Shown here: in pieces, positions 11,372 through 20,601 of the stretch
How the letters are laid out: each line of letters starts with the position of its first letter
Numbering within the stretch: the stretch's first letter is position 1
NCBI GenBank assembly: GCA_026874595.1
Contig: CM049307.1
Coordinates: forward strand, 22,607,079-22,671,078
DNA: 64,000 nucleotides
Direction: 5' to 3'
From: Sipunculus nudus
Taxonomy: Eukaryota > Annelida > Sipuncula > Golfingiida > Sipunculidae
Notes under the pieces: generated by a model
Databases searched by the model: none
What the model was told of the DNA's origin: nothing
The model's input: the letters and a program-made list of their open reading frames with translations, nothing else
Program-made: the position numbers and the translations under genes

Positions 11372-14148
11372 TATTATTCTAGAGGAATTTGCAAAAGACC
11401 ATGCGCAAATTGAAGAAACTCGAGGAAAATGAATGGGTGGACGTCCGAACGCGAGGTTTGGTCTTGGAGTTCACTTTGTATAACGCAAACATTAACTTGT
11501 TTGCATCCGTGGTCATGTTAGCGGAGTTCCTGGCCACAGGGTCAGCCATAACAAGGACAGAGGTCAAGGTCGGTATATCAGGAGGTCATTTCGTACTAAA
11601 ACGTTTTCCTTTTCTTTTATGTCTCTTCTCGTCCTTATTTCAGTGATTTACCAAATGAAGAACATGAATATTTAAGGAGGTTATTTGTAAACGAGGCAGC
11701 CAATTAGGTCCGAGTTAACTAAAACATTGCGGTAAAACAACAAGAGTGTATTTGAATAAGCAGGGCAAAGGAATAAGATCTAATCTTCTGTATGTAAATT
11801 TCACAGTGTATCTGTATCGACACCTTTCCGCCAGAGGTTCTGTTCTACCCAAAACGAACCCTCCCAGTTTGGCACCGTAGCTTGTCCCATTTCTGAAACT
11901 TTTAAACAGAAATTTGTCTCATTTCAAGAAATTACCTATAACTATTTCACATGGGCATGCTTGCAAAATATAACTTATTTCGTGAAGTTTTTACCACAAA
12001 ACGCCCATGGTTTTTTTTGTAATTTGTCTTGAAACGATTCTCACCCTACGCATTTGCACGGACTACATTATCCTCTTAACCACATTAATACCTACACTAT
12101 CGGTGTACTTAGAAGACAGTGTGGGGTCAGAATGTGAAACTGTACTGTCGTGAGTCCGATTCTGCATGGTGTACTTAAACTGTCGACTGAAATGTTTGTA
12201 TAAACTGCAGGTATTCCGACTACAGAGCTACGTGGGTGGTTTTGGCATTGTGGTCATCATTTTCGAGGTGGCCTACGGTTGCTTCACCCTGTTCTTCTTA
12301 ATCAAAGAGGCCAACCGACTCCGGAAGGAAAGGCTCAAGTACTTCAAGGAGTTTTGGTCGCTGATAGAATTCTCTGTCCTGGTTCTCTCTGTCACGGCCG
12401 TCGTCATGTACGCCATGAAGAAAGTGTTTGGCACGGTGGCCATCAACGCTTTACATGAGAGCGGATCAGGTGCGTGCTGTTAGTAGCGTGTACATGCACA
12501 TGTATATTGAAGATGGAGCGTCTCTATAAATCACGTTTCTGATCTATTTCTTTTTAATAAAACGTGTAAATGACAACAAAAGAAGTGTTTTAAGGAATGT
12601 ATTACGGTCTGATGTTTCGAAAATGAAATCCATAGAGGGCCATTTCTAATTTTGCATTCAAATTTTGCACTCGGATAATTGTATACAGACAAAGGCAATT
12701 GTTTTTATGTTTAATTAATGCACTCTGTCTCATTAAGCATGTACACATGTAATAGTTCATTTTTAAGGGTTTATCGTGCCTGAACACTGCTTTGAATGCT
12801 TGACTCCTGCGCATAAATTAAAATTAAATTGCTCCCACGGACAGGTCCGCTCATTATGCGTGTTCCTCCTGCTGTATATGTAAGCGGAGCTTTCTTAAAC
12901 CAAGGAGTCAGCGAAATTTGGACACATTTTATATGCCAACCTCAGCCCATGAAATCATGGCAAGTATGGATAGGTACATAAAGACAAGTCGAGCCTACGT
13001 AGAAAAAAAACAGATTTGTCACATAATATTTGCTCTTTACAAGCCAACACATAAGTCAAACACTCAGCTTTCCAGATATGTATAGATTAACTAGAAAATA
13101 TCCTGTAAGCTTTGAAAAGGATTAAAGTTCTTTATCTGTAGACGTGGATGGGCAAAAGTTTGAAGTCTCCAACAATATCCGTTATAACATAATTCAACAA
13201 TAGCACTTTACATGCTTAATGGTTCTTAACAAGTAACACGTATAATCACTGGTGACTCTCTCGGTTTTTGTGTTTTATAGGAGAGTACCGTTATGTCTTA
13301 ATATGATACAAAAGTTCTGTCATAAGAGTAACACATCATTCAGGCCACCCAAAAGGAGAACCATCTGATGTTTCCTTATCATCAGCTCCTCCTCCTTCTC
13401 CTCCTCCTCCTCATCACATGCGCATACACGAGTTGGGGCTAAAAATTTCGTCGATTGTCGGATTATACCAATAATAATGATAATACCATGCTTTCATATT
13501 TTAGTAGAGAGCCAGTGTGTGTGTTTTACAGGTACGTTTTGATATTTTAATGGTACTAAGCTTAACAATATGGCGTTTTTTTACGTGAAATGATAATCAT
13601 TATAATGTTCTTATTTTTTTGCTGTAGGTGACTTCGTGAATTTTGTGACCATCTCCGTGTGGGACGAAGCTTACACACTTGTGGTGGGTCTCGTGGTGTT
13701 CATGAGTACTGTAAAGTTCATAAAACTTCTCAAGTTTAACAAACGCATGGGGATGCTGGGAGACACCATCCGCTTGGCGAGCAAGGACCTCAAGTACTTC
13801 ACACTCACATTCCTCATCTACTTTGCCGGATTTTGTCAGATGGCTTACGTTTTGTTCGGGCAGCTGTTGCCAAGTTATGGCTCCTTCGTCGGTACGGTGG
13901 AATCTCTGTTCGCGTTCGCCCTCGGCAGCTTCGACTTCTACGAGTTCCAGGACGCGAATCGCGTGCTCGGTCCTTTGTTCTTCTTCCTGTTCGTGGCTAT
14001 CGTCTACGTCGGGTTGATGGGAATGTTCATGACCATCCTGTACGACGCATTCGCCGAAGTCAAGTCTAACGTGGAGCTGCGGTCCAATGATTATGAGATC
14101 GTCGACTTCATGATGAAGAAGTTCAAGGGAGTGTTCGGTTGGAGTTAG
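336..14148 (+). CDS. polycystin-1-like protein, 3' ten exons (5' part outside window)
   Basis: Partial gene for a large multi-pass membrane protein of the polycystin-1 family. Exons: 336-496, 1060-1745, 2645-2784, 3179-3314, 7165-7400, 8129-8303, 9990-10234, 11383-11568, 12211-12469, 13628-14148. They sum to 2745 nt, i.e. 914 residues plus stop, with intron phases agreeing at every junction. Domains in order: end of a PLAT domain (residues 1-54), two membrane segments and a basic loop (54-282), two more segments (283-350), an acidic loop, first channel segment (about 415-435), extracellular polycystin domain (about 454-660), S2-S3 (660-741), S4-S5-pore-S6 (742-905) and a short tail. PLAT followed by this segment pattern is the polycystin-1/PKD1L architecture rather than PKD2. 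The short tail, without the long coiled-coil C-terminus of PKD1, favours a PKD1L2-like member (inference). The family acts as ion-channel or receptor subunits in plasma or ciliary membrane. The final four exons are duplicated downstream. Confidence 0.9.
502..565. repeat. (CT)n(AT)n microsatellite abutting a splice donor
   Basis: (CT)n at 502-535 continues directly into (AT)n at 535-565. It starts about six bases after the exon boundary at 496, so the donor context is largely repeat sequence. The open frames across it are artefacts of the dinucleotide repeat. Confidence 0.9.
941..1001. repeat. (TA)n microsatellite in polycystin intron
   Basis: About 60 bases of pure TA dinucleotide, roughly 60 bases upstream of the acceptor at 1059. 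Apparent coding in both directions (Ile-Tyr repeats) is spurious. Confidence 0.95.
1060..1745 (+). CDS. polycystin exon 2: post-PLAT block and two membrane segments
   Basis: Acceptor ..cgtatttcag; donor ct|gtgagt. Contains the family block FFLCNQWLDVVEGDG, then KKLTNEHLWFSVLSRPTRSHFTRVQR, a membrane segment around SCCVSLLFLTMITN and a second around LYISVVTTAIVFPPNLILV. A basic cytoplasmic loop of about 100 residues (KARPKKN to KKKKRW) follows. The block directly after PLAT is diagnostic of the polycystin-1 subfamily. This is the longest exon seen in the gene. Confidence 0.92.
1899..2232 (+). mobile_element. tRNA-derived SINE-like element
   Basis: Bases 1899-1971 resemble a tRNA: A-box-like TGGCTCAGGGG, D-stem GCTC/GAGC, and B-box-like GAGTTCGAATCTC with a T-arm of four of five pairs. 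The acceptor-type ends pair imperfectly and the anticodon stem does not pair, so it is not a working tRNA gene. A tRNA-unrelated, GC-richer body of about 260 bases follows, ending near an A-rich stretch at 2221-2230. Head plus body is the standard SINE layout. It sits in the intron between 1745 and 2645. No target duplication could be fixed by eye. Confidence 0.7.
2233..2644 (+). other. intron, nothing recognised
   Basis: AT-rich intronic sequence between the SINE-like element and exon 3. A short hairpin (ggagg/cctcc) lies near 2231-2248. No other feature seen. Confidence 0.5.
2645..2784 (+). CDS. polycystin exon 3: membrane segments
   Basis: Enters in phase 1 after ttttattgtag and ends in phase 0 at aag|gtaacg. 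Encodes a hydrophobic helix (CFFSVVTSAFFTILYSMEWG), a short charged loop (KDKSNEW) and the start of another helix ending QSVVVVQPVK. The IxYSMxWG and FFQSVxVVQPxK patterns are conserved in polycystin-1 relatives. Confidence 0.9.
3179..3314 (+). CDS. polycystin exon 4: end of helix and acidic loop
   Basis: Acceptor ..aatcacgccag, a poor polypyrimidine tract, but the frame continues QPVK|VLLLAAFISCILRK to complete the helix begun in the previous exon. An acidic cytoplasmic stretch (DLDEEEETFDDV) follows. Donor caag|gtgaga leaves phase 1. A 3.85 kb intron follows. Confidence 0.85.
3315..7164 (+). other. 3.85 kb polycystin intron, no gene seen
   Basis: AT-rich, with a degenerate (AGT)n tract at about 3838-3902. 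Open frames in it are short and lack codon structure or homology I recognise. The flanking exons join in frame (phase 1 to phase 1) without an additional exon. Confidence 0.6.
7165..7400 (+). CDS. polycystin exon 5: first channel segment
   Basis: Acceptor ..taccttgcag; donor tct|gtaagt (strong). Starts EVLMRRKMAAAQIRPPD, a charged pre-helix rich in Arg/Glu/Met, then the helix ECIIYFFFLIILFFLSYQN, then the start of the extracellular polycystin domain (RDPDSFPFAENIKNNFFGSF). The methionine near 7173 is internal, not a start. Confidence 0.9.
7401..8128 (+). other. polycystin intron, nothing recognised
   Basis: AT-rich intron between exon 5 and exon 6 with poly-A runs near 7970 and 8103. No repeat family or exon recognised. 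Confidence 0.5.
8129..8303 (+). CDS. polycystin exon 6: extracellular polycystin domain, part 1
   Basis: Acceptor ..gattaattttag; donor gatg|gtaatc, phase 1. Encodes STPPTYWSWMYGSLLPTLY then NWYNGKRLDWREALQISDRN and RVGVARLRQLRIED. The pattern 'W.W....LLP.LY....YNG' followed by 'VGVARLRQLR' is characteristic of the domain between S1 and S2. The tandem-duplication breakpoint lies inside this exon: only bases 8281-8303 are present in the second copy. Confidence 0.92.
8304..9989 (+). repeat. intron filled with interspersed repeats (AGCTCA-type ends)
   Basis: From about 8314 (AGCTCAACTGACTGAAAGTC, then a GTCCGTCC-rich stretch) the intron matches, in reverse orientation, the repeat family seen at 44-46 kb and 54-56 kb: shared phrases are 'gaaattaggtcactgtgacctat' type stretches, 'gtttcatcattt' and 'ggcgccac' type sequence. 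A second AGCTCAGCTGA start lies at about 9194. No exon seen. The same block recurs at about 20602-22283. Confidence 0.65.
9990..10234 (+). CDS. polycystin exon 7: extracellular polycystin domain, part 2
   Basis: Acceptor ..tttgatttacag, donor gcg|gtaggt, phase 1 in and phase 0 out. Encodes DSCDVHKIFRSIVHHCRGDY with two cysteines that could form the domain's disulfide, then a Pro/Trp-rich stretch and TYKGGGYAISFA, the conserved T-Y-x-GGGY motif of the polycystin domain. The protein encoded by the duplicated exon at 22284-22528 is identical over the part compared. Confidence 0.92.
10235..11382 (+). other. intron with repeated nuclear-receptor-like half-sites
   Basis: Contains many TGACCTTGA / TCAAGGTCA motifs (for example near 10507, 10838, 10965-10991 and 11114), an (AAT)n tract at about 10423-10446 and an (ATT)n tract at 11338-11378 that forms the acceptor region. 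It resembles the GGTCA-rich modules of the interspersed repeat family at 47-53 kb. This intron shows the greatest divergence between the two duplicated copies. Confidence 0.6.
11383..11568 (+). CDS. polycystin exon 8: extracellular polycystin domain, end
   Basis: Follows an (ATT)n tract used as acceptor (..ttattattctag). Encodes RNLQKTMRKLKKLEENEWVD, then TRGLVLEFTLYNANINLFA, the conserved 'T.A.F.EFT.YNAN.NLF' block before S2. The donor is aag|gtcggt, non-consensus at +3, but it is the only placement that keeps frame with the next exon (EVK|VFRLQSY). The second copy has the same donor. Confidence 0.88.
12211..12469 (+). CDS. polycystin exon 9: channel segments S2 and S3
   Basis: Acceptor ..tataaactgcag; donor tcag|gtgcgt, leaving phase 1. 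Two hydrophobic stretches: FGIVVIIFEVAYGCFTLFFL (S2) and LIEFSVLVLSVTAVVMYAM (S3), separated by the charged loop KEANRLRKERLKYFKEFW, which matches the S2-S3 linker of polycystin channels. Confidence 0.92.
12470..13627 (+). other. intron, nothing recognised beyond (CCT)n
   Basis: AT-rich intron with a (CTC)n-like stretch at about 13386-13413. No repeat family or exon recognised. Confidence 0.5.
13628..14148 (+). CDS. polycystin terminal exon 10: S4, S5, pore, S6, stop
   Basis: Acceptor ..atttttttgctgtag; stop at 14146-14148. Contains WDEAYTLVVGLVVFMSTVKF and KLLKFNKRM (S4), FTLTFLIYFAGFCQMAYVLFG (S5), the pore-helix/filter region ESLFAFALGSFDFYEFQDAN, and S6 (NRVLGPLFFFLFVAIVYVGL). The tail after S6 is only about 30 residues. 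The filter region reads ALGSFDF, without the clear acidic filter of PKD2 channels, so the conductance properties cannot be inferred. Confidence 0.94.
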
Positions 14149-16352
14149 TTATAAAACTGACACTTCATGTGTGAGATACCTTCATATATTATATATACTA
14201 CCACGTACACTACCCGTGTCATTAAGACCTGATGCAGCTAAGTGACTGCCTAGATATATTTCACCTTACCACACCTTATCCTACCGGTTATCTTTGAGGG
14301 GCAGTGGACCGACCAGGTGTACCAAAGATCAAAAGTATTTCTTGAGATGTCAGGTCTGTGCATGGCGAAGAAACTTCAGCTGTAAGGCCAAAGTCAACCG
14401 CGTCCCTTGTGTTACTACAATTTCAGTGACAGTCTTAAATTAAGATAACGCTTATTTATTCTGTGATAGATTAGTGACCAATCCTGCAGAGATAGAGGGA
14501 ACATTTGGCTGGGTTTTTTTCAAAATATGTTAGCTTTCAATGTGAGTTAAATCAGGTATATTTTTACATGAATACTTAATACTGAGTCCATTTAAAATCA
14601 GTTCAGTAACATGCAACACTTGAATAGATTTGTCTTAACCTTTACCTGATATTATGTAACATGACCGGATATTACGTAACTGTGCCGTGCAGTCCATTTA
14701 ATACGTAAAAATAGGTAGCTGCAGGAAGAAATATGGTCGAGGAAGGCTTTATTAAACATACACCATTACAAAACGGGCTTTTCTGTGGGAAGGTTTTGAC
14801 TGGTCGTGATCCAATCAAAGAGTCTCTAAATTCTAATTGATTATGCTAAAAATTAAATATTTGGAACTTTTATGAGAATCCAGGGAATTGGGCCAACAAA
14901 TACGCTGGTCGTATTGAACGATATTTTTCGCACTTGTTTGAGTTGGTTTACCCCCACCAAAACTAGAAGTGGGACAGTTTTTTTAAACTTAAACTGTGGA
15001 AGAATGTGTAACTAAAAATCATTGTGTTGACCAAGAAACGTTTATGTTTAATATGATGAACTGAAAAGAAGACATAAGCTTGTTTTATTCCTACCACGTT
15101 ATATTTATGACTTTAGCCTGACAATGGCATTTATGCGCGGCTATGACCATATACTATTAGATGTGTGTATTACTTACTATGTACCAATAAATATAGAAGC
15201 ATACCTTTCAATTTGTTTTGTACTGTTTATAAACTGAATATTCCACATTTATCATACCATTACTATTGGTAACTCAAACCAGAAAATAATAATCATCGAA
15301 ATGTACGCGTCAAATTGAAAATAAGAATCCCCATAGTTTAGAAATTCCGGGTCAACATAAACGTCATGTGTTGCGTTATTAAATGTTCTGTGCTATATTT
15401 AGGCGCCCCTCGGGAATGAACTAGAACGCAAGAACAAATGAGACAGTGAGTTGGTCACATTTCTCTCTATGGAACTGTAGCTAACGCTGTTAGTCAGTTA
15501 TTTGTATTTTATTATGCATTGGTCATGTTTCAGAGGGGGGGGGGGGGGGGGTGGACACACATTTTTTAGAAGTGGGAGGCAAAGACCGATATTTCCCCTC
15601 ACATCATAGGTAAATAAAAGGCATAATTTAAAATAACGGCTATTGGATAATACTGTTGTTCTTTTATATAGTTTCTTCATAATTACCTCACAAATCTAAT
15701 CTTTTAATTATGTAACTCATCTATTAGAAATGTTAGAACATGGCATGCTTATATGGTCTCATTCAATCATAGTTAATGTTAGCCTATTGAATCTTTAATT
15801 ATTATACAGGTAAACTCTGATTACATTTCGGTTTCAGAATTAAGGGAAACAAAATTCCAAATATTTTATGATAGTGAAGAAAATTGTGTTTTTTTCTGGA
15901 TGAGACAATTTATCCTCCTTGTCATAAGCGAGGGGGTGGGGTTCCTTACCCATGTGGATTATCCTCACAATGCCCATGTTAAAATGCGATTGCTCTCGGA
16001 TACAAAACTATCCCTTTCCCTTAGTCATAACCCGACGTATGTTATCTGTAAAGGTCTTTGCATCTGTAAAGGTCGGCTTATAAAGCACTGGCCAAAGGTC
16101 CCATGATCGTGATAGTAAGCGGCGATGAAGAATAAAAGTAGTTATTTGGATTTAAACCATATTTATTGCTTTTTAGTACACGTTCCAACATACAATGGTT
16201 TATCATTCTATAAAATGACCAATGTCTTAGAGAACATTTCCTCTAGTTCTGTACTCACCTTCTTACTTTCGGCTGTTCTGCTGTCTGCCTGTCTCCTGCT
16301 GTAGTTACCAGAGATCCAACAGGTACACATTACATTGTATGTACCTTGGTAC

Positions 16353-16421
<69 letters not shown>

Positions 16422-18180
16422 CTGATTACACAGAAGTGATTGACAGAAACTAATACGACATTTATAGGTAGAACTGATTGATATATGCACACATACCAGT
16501 TGACACAAAAGTTTACACCTTACTTTTAAATTTGTTTTCACAAGTATAATATACTAATATTTCATTAAGACATATTTCAGATGAGGTCGGTACTTTTTGT
16601 CTTTTGTGGTAGGATATTAGTTTAAACTACATGCACACCCGAGCGTAACTGTTGCTTCAAGTGAGCAATAACGATACACTTAAATTTTCATGTAACGGTA
16701 GAAACTTTCGCTTCTCTTCGCCGGCATTCGACCATATCAGATACACAATTAAATTATTTAAAATACGCGTACCTTTTGCGATCAGTGCGTTTGTCAGTCA
16801 TTTACTCGCCCCCCCCCCCCCCCCCCCCCCCCCCCCACCAAGTAGCGCCATCGTGTGTCAAAACAAAGACTAATCCCGAGACGACCCGTCGAAATCAATG
16901 TGACGGAATTTTAGCAGATGCGGATCCAGTGGGGGGGGGGGGGGGGGGCTTTCATTTTATTTATAGATGTCCAAATAAATTATATCGAGATCTCAAAATG
17001 ATTTCCAGGGGGAGCCAGTGGGATATGTGGTTAAAGGTTATGTGCTCGGACCGAGTTGGCAGGACTACAGTGCTGATGAAAAATGAAAAATAGTGACTAT
17101 TATTACAACTGTAGTTGCTGACCCAGTCACTTTTGTAATAACGGTCGCTATTGTAATAAATGTCGTTATTATATACACAATGACGTGAGGATGGATTGCA
17201 CCCTCAGTACTTCACACTTGAACATAAATATATAAATTTAGTGGCATACAACATGGAAAATTAGAGGAATTTCTTCTAAAGCCGTAAGATAAAAGTGGCC
17301 ACTGGGATGCGTGTGCATTCAGGTTTTTGATGATCTTTGACTTGTTTCTATTGTCGGACGTATAAAGAATAGGTTGATGTGAGGAAGACATGAACGATGA
17401 ATTTAATGTACGTTATAAGGAAGGAAACTATTCCTGAAGAAAGATATACCTCGTATACATGCATACCTCTTTAGTATCAGAGGCGGACATAGGTGAAGTC
17501 GGAACCGTTTATTAATCGAAACAGACCAATTATGAGCCCTGGAAACCTCGCCCCCACCTACACCCCTTTTCCGGAAATGGGGACCTTCCATTAGGTCTTG
17601 TCATTTATCCCCCTTGGATGAACCCTTTCTTTTCATAAATCGAGAGTAATGTGTTTCAAAGTTTCCGGTTCCGGTCGGGTCGACTCGACGTGCTTCACAT
17701 CTGCTCTACAATTGTTTGGATATTTTTACCTAAAATTCCGTTCGTGCCACTTCAAGTATCCAGGAGTTTAAGATTTGATTTATTATCAGGAACAGTAGTC
17801 TGCTACAGGTAAGAGCACCCCGGAGGTCTGGATAAACTGTTCTTTCCGTCAAAACTTAAATTCAAAATTGACCATTGACGGCCATTAGCTGTTCAGTGTT
17901 TCACAGGAACTGTATGAAATAAATTAATGAATATATAATAAAGTGAAATACAAGAAATGCAAACTAACATTTGGCGATCATTTTGCCTCCCTTTGAGGCT
18001 AACTAAATAGCCATAGCTCGAAGAATTTCTTTATCGGAATTTTCTTTAACCACGATCTCTCTGATGTAACCGCAAACAAACGGGTTACGGTTGAACCAGA
18101 GTTCATCAAGTGTAAATATCTCCCACGGTCCGCACAACATGAAGATAGTGTAAGCACCAGCTAGGGAGTTACGTGCGGCG
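14149..18180 (+). other. 3' UTR and flank of polycystin gene; simple repeats
   Basis: Probably 3' UTR to about 15.2 kb, then non-coding sequence. Simple repeats: poly-G 15535-15551, (AT)n 16355-16419, poly-C 16809-16836 and poly-G 16931-16948. No coding exon recognised. Open frames here (for example 15900-16106) have no recognisable content and recur unchanged in the duplicate. Confidence 0.5.
15186..15191 (+). terminator. candidate poly(A) signal of polycystin gene
   Basis: AATAAA about 1.04 kb after the stop codon in AT-rich non-coding sequence. It is repeated in the duplicate at 27480-27485. Other weaker hexamers may be used; assignment is by motif only. Confidence 0.35.
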
Positions 18181-20578
18181 GCAGAGCACATAGCTGGTCA
18201 CGCAACAAAGGAAGGTGCGCAGCGCATTCGCAGTGTTTGGCGGCTGTATCCCAGATCAATCGAAGCGCGCTCCCGGCTGCTTTGTAGAAGGCATTCAACT
18301 ATGAGACCGATCTTTTTCGCTGCACTCAAGTAATCCTTTTATTGTCCGCCAGGAGGCGAGCGCCCAAGCGAGACCACCAACCACGCGTGTCATCCCCTTT
18401 TCCTACACCAAAGGCAAAACCTTAGAAAACATGGATGTGAACTGCGATCCAAGATATACGACGAATGTGATAGAAACGACAACGGAAAGCTGACCAGATG
18501 GAAGACAGGCCGCAGGTTTGTGTATATAACCAGACCATAGTTCCCAATCTGAAACAAAATACAAATGGGGCTTTACCGGGCCATTATTTACCATCGGTAA
18601 CAGAAAGATGGAGAGAAACGCGCGACTGCAATGTGCGGAAACTGTCTTCAGTTAGGCCACTTTAAGCGAGCGTATGAGAACCTAATGAAATGTAGAGTCT
18701 GCCAACAAGCGGGTGATCCTGCATGTTAGATAGAAAAACTCACAGATGCCACTAAGCAGCCGGATAGACCAGCACAAATCATTGCTGACAATCACGACAA
18801 TTCTGTTTCCCTTACCCAGCCTCAGCCATCACATCATCCAAATTAAAAACTTACGTCGTAGAAGTAAATTGCAAGAGTGGCGAAATCTTTAATAGTGGTC
18901 GCACATCCAGAAAAGCAAAAACACAGGCGAAAGTCAACAGATCACGCCCAAGCTCCACCTCTCGGGCAGGTAAAATGAAGGTGATAGAGACTGACAACTT
19001 CTAAAAGGCCATTAAACTGGGAGAGCAGAATAAAAGAAAAGCATCATCCCCCACAGGTGACCAGACACAGAAAAGGCAGGAGCTCCACAACTCTCCAGTA
19101 TGACGAGGATGATAATCACTTTGACGTCTCTGCGGATTTGACCGATTACGTCTCTGTATTAAGTGATTTTAAAAAAAAAATCTTCATACTGTCTGCCGGA
19201 TTCTCACTGAATATGGTTAACTTGAATTGCTATGGACTGAGAACCAAGTTAAGAAGAAGCACTATATTAAATACGCTTAAATCGCAAAAAGTTGGAATAA
19301 CTTACACTGATCATGAACTTATTGAATTTTTTAAAAGCAATGAAATGGTAAAGATATCCAAATCGCAGGCGGCAATTACAACAATGGTCTGGCGATATTA
19401 GTGAGTAAAGAAATAGTTTAAAATTAGAAAATTTAGCCAAGTCAGTCATGGCATCTCCTGATTGGCACATGTTGTGGCTCTGCGAAGCACACGGCCCGAC
19501 GCACTGTGTTTATTTTGACACCTGCGATCGCGCCCGGTTCACTCTTTTTAACAGTCGTTTACAGGAGTAAGCAAACGGTTTCAAGGCAATATTCTGGCAG
19601 GTACATATTTATTTTAAAGGGAAGAAGCTATTTTTCGTGTTAACTCAACATGCTTTATAGGTAATTGGGCCCCTTTAAATGTTACGACATCACTTACATT
19701 CCTTGCACAGATCACAAGCCAGTCTAAGTTAAAATCTAAGTTAACAAAGCAGCCAGAGGTTCATCTTATTGGAAATGTAATATTTCATTGCTAAGGGATA
19801 AACAATTTATTTATATGATAAATGATCTCATCTCAGATTTTTATACAAATGACAATTTAAAATAATGCTCAACTACAGTGGGAGCTATGCTAAGTTAAAA
19901 AATAAAAGAATTCACAGTAAAATATGATAAATGGAAATCAGCAGACGGAAATCAATACTATCAGAATTTATAAATATGTTGTATTCGATAAAAAAAAACA
20001 ATTAGCAAATTTTCCTCAAATGAAGAGTTACAAATTATAACATCACATTGAAGATCCGATATAGATGTCATTGCCATACACGAAACAAGAAGTGCACAAA
20101 TCAGAGCGAGAATTAAATGGAATGAACAAATAACAAGGCGAAAAGAACACGAGTTATTTCTTAAATCTTGAAAAGGCAAGAGCAACTCAAAAATACATAC
20201 CAAATCTTATAGACGAATCAGGCAAAATGATAACCAGCCAGACAGATATATTAAAACAGTTAACTAAACACTATAGTGATCTATACAAAGACAAGCCAGA
20301 GAGGAATGCGCAGAATTTCAATGATTTAATTGGAGATATTAATTACCCAAAACTAAATGAAGAATTGAAAATGAAATGTGAAGGTATGGTGAATACGGAA
20401 GAAGTTGCTAGGGCTCTACAAAGAATGAAAAATAGATCTAGTCCGGGTCTGGACGCACTGACCACGGAATTTTATAAGTTTTTTGGCCAAAAATTAACAC
20501 TCTTATTGTTAATTCTTTTAATGCAGGGTTCCAGTATGGAAAATAACCCGTTCCCCAAAGACGAGGGATTATCACCCT
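18181..20578 (+). mobile_element. LINE (Tx1/L1-like) 5' half, decayed, cut by duplication end
   Basis: Degenerate non-LTR retrotransposon. ORF1 traces start at about 18181 (EGAQRIRSVWRLYP) and include a stretch near 18445 with KLTRWKTGRRFVYITRP. A zinc-knuckle region at 18634-18729 begins CGNCLQLGHFKRAYE and has lost its last Cys (Tyr codon TAT). ORF2 traces start near 19213 (NLNCYGLRTKL, the amino end of an apurinic endonuclease) and include a TDHKP remnant of the SDH motif at 19707-19715. A reverse-transcriptase lead-in follows at 20130-20520, including RMKNRSSPGLDALTTEFYKF. Stops and frameshifts abound, so it is dead. It stops abruptly at the duplication junction. Confidence 0.85.
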
Positions 20579-20601
20579 TCGTCAGCTCAGGATTGAAGAT
20601 G
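20579..20601 (+). pseudogene. remnant of polycystin exon 6 fused to LINE
   Basis: 23 bases identical to 8281-8303, including the donor gatg|gtaatc. The upstream LINE reading frame enters one register away from the polycystin frame, so a LINE-polycystin fusion through this donor would be out of frame with exon 7. Confidence 0.9.

Larger units (their letters stand above)
8281..20578 (+). repeat. 12.3 kb tandem duplication, first copy
   Basis: Starts within polycystin exon 6 and ends within LINE ORF2. It contains polycystin exons 7-10, about 4 kb of 3' flank and the 5' half of a LINE. Every landmark recurs in the same order about 12.27-12.30 kb further on. The unit is 12,298 bp. At the junction the sequence ..atcaccct from the LINE is followed directly by tcgtcagctc from exon 6, with a shared CT at the breakpoints. 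Confidence 0.95.

Noticed and set aside
13823-14069. Two overlapping Arg/Ser-rich frames within the terminal polycystin exon (and copies at 26117-26363)
   Set aside because: Shadow frames of a clearly coding exon.
16208-16541. Minus-strand frames rich in Ile-Tyr repeats (and copies at 28500-28815)
   Set aside because: Produced by the (AT)n microsatellite; flanking sequence has no recognisable protein content.
18003-18594. Minus-strand frames in and next to the LINE 5' region (and copies at 30270-30861)
   Set aside because: Plus-strand ORF1 traces explain the LINE part; the minus frames resemble nothing and are identical only because of the duplication.
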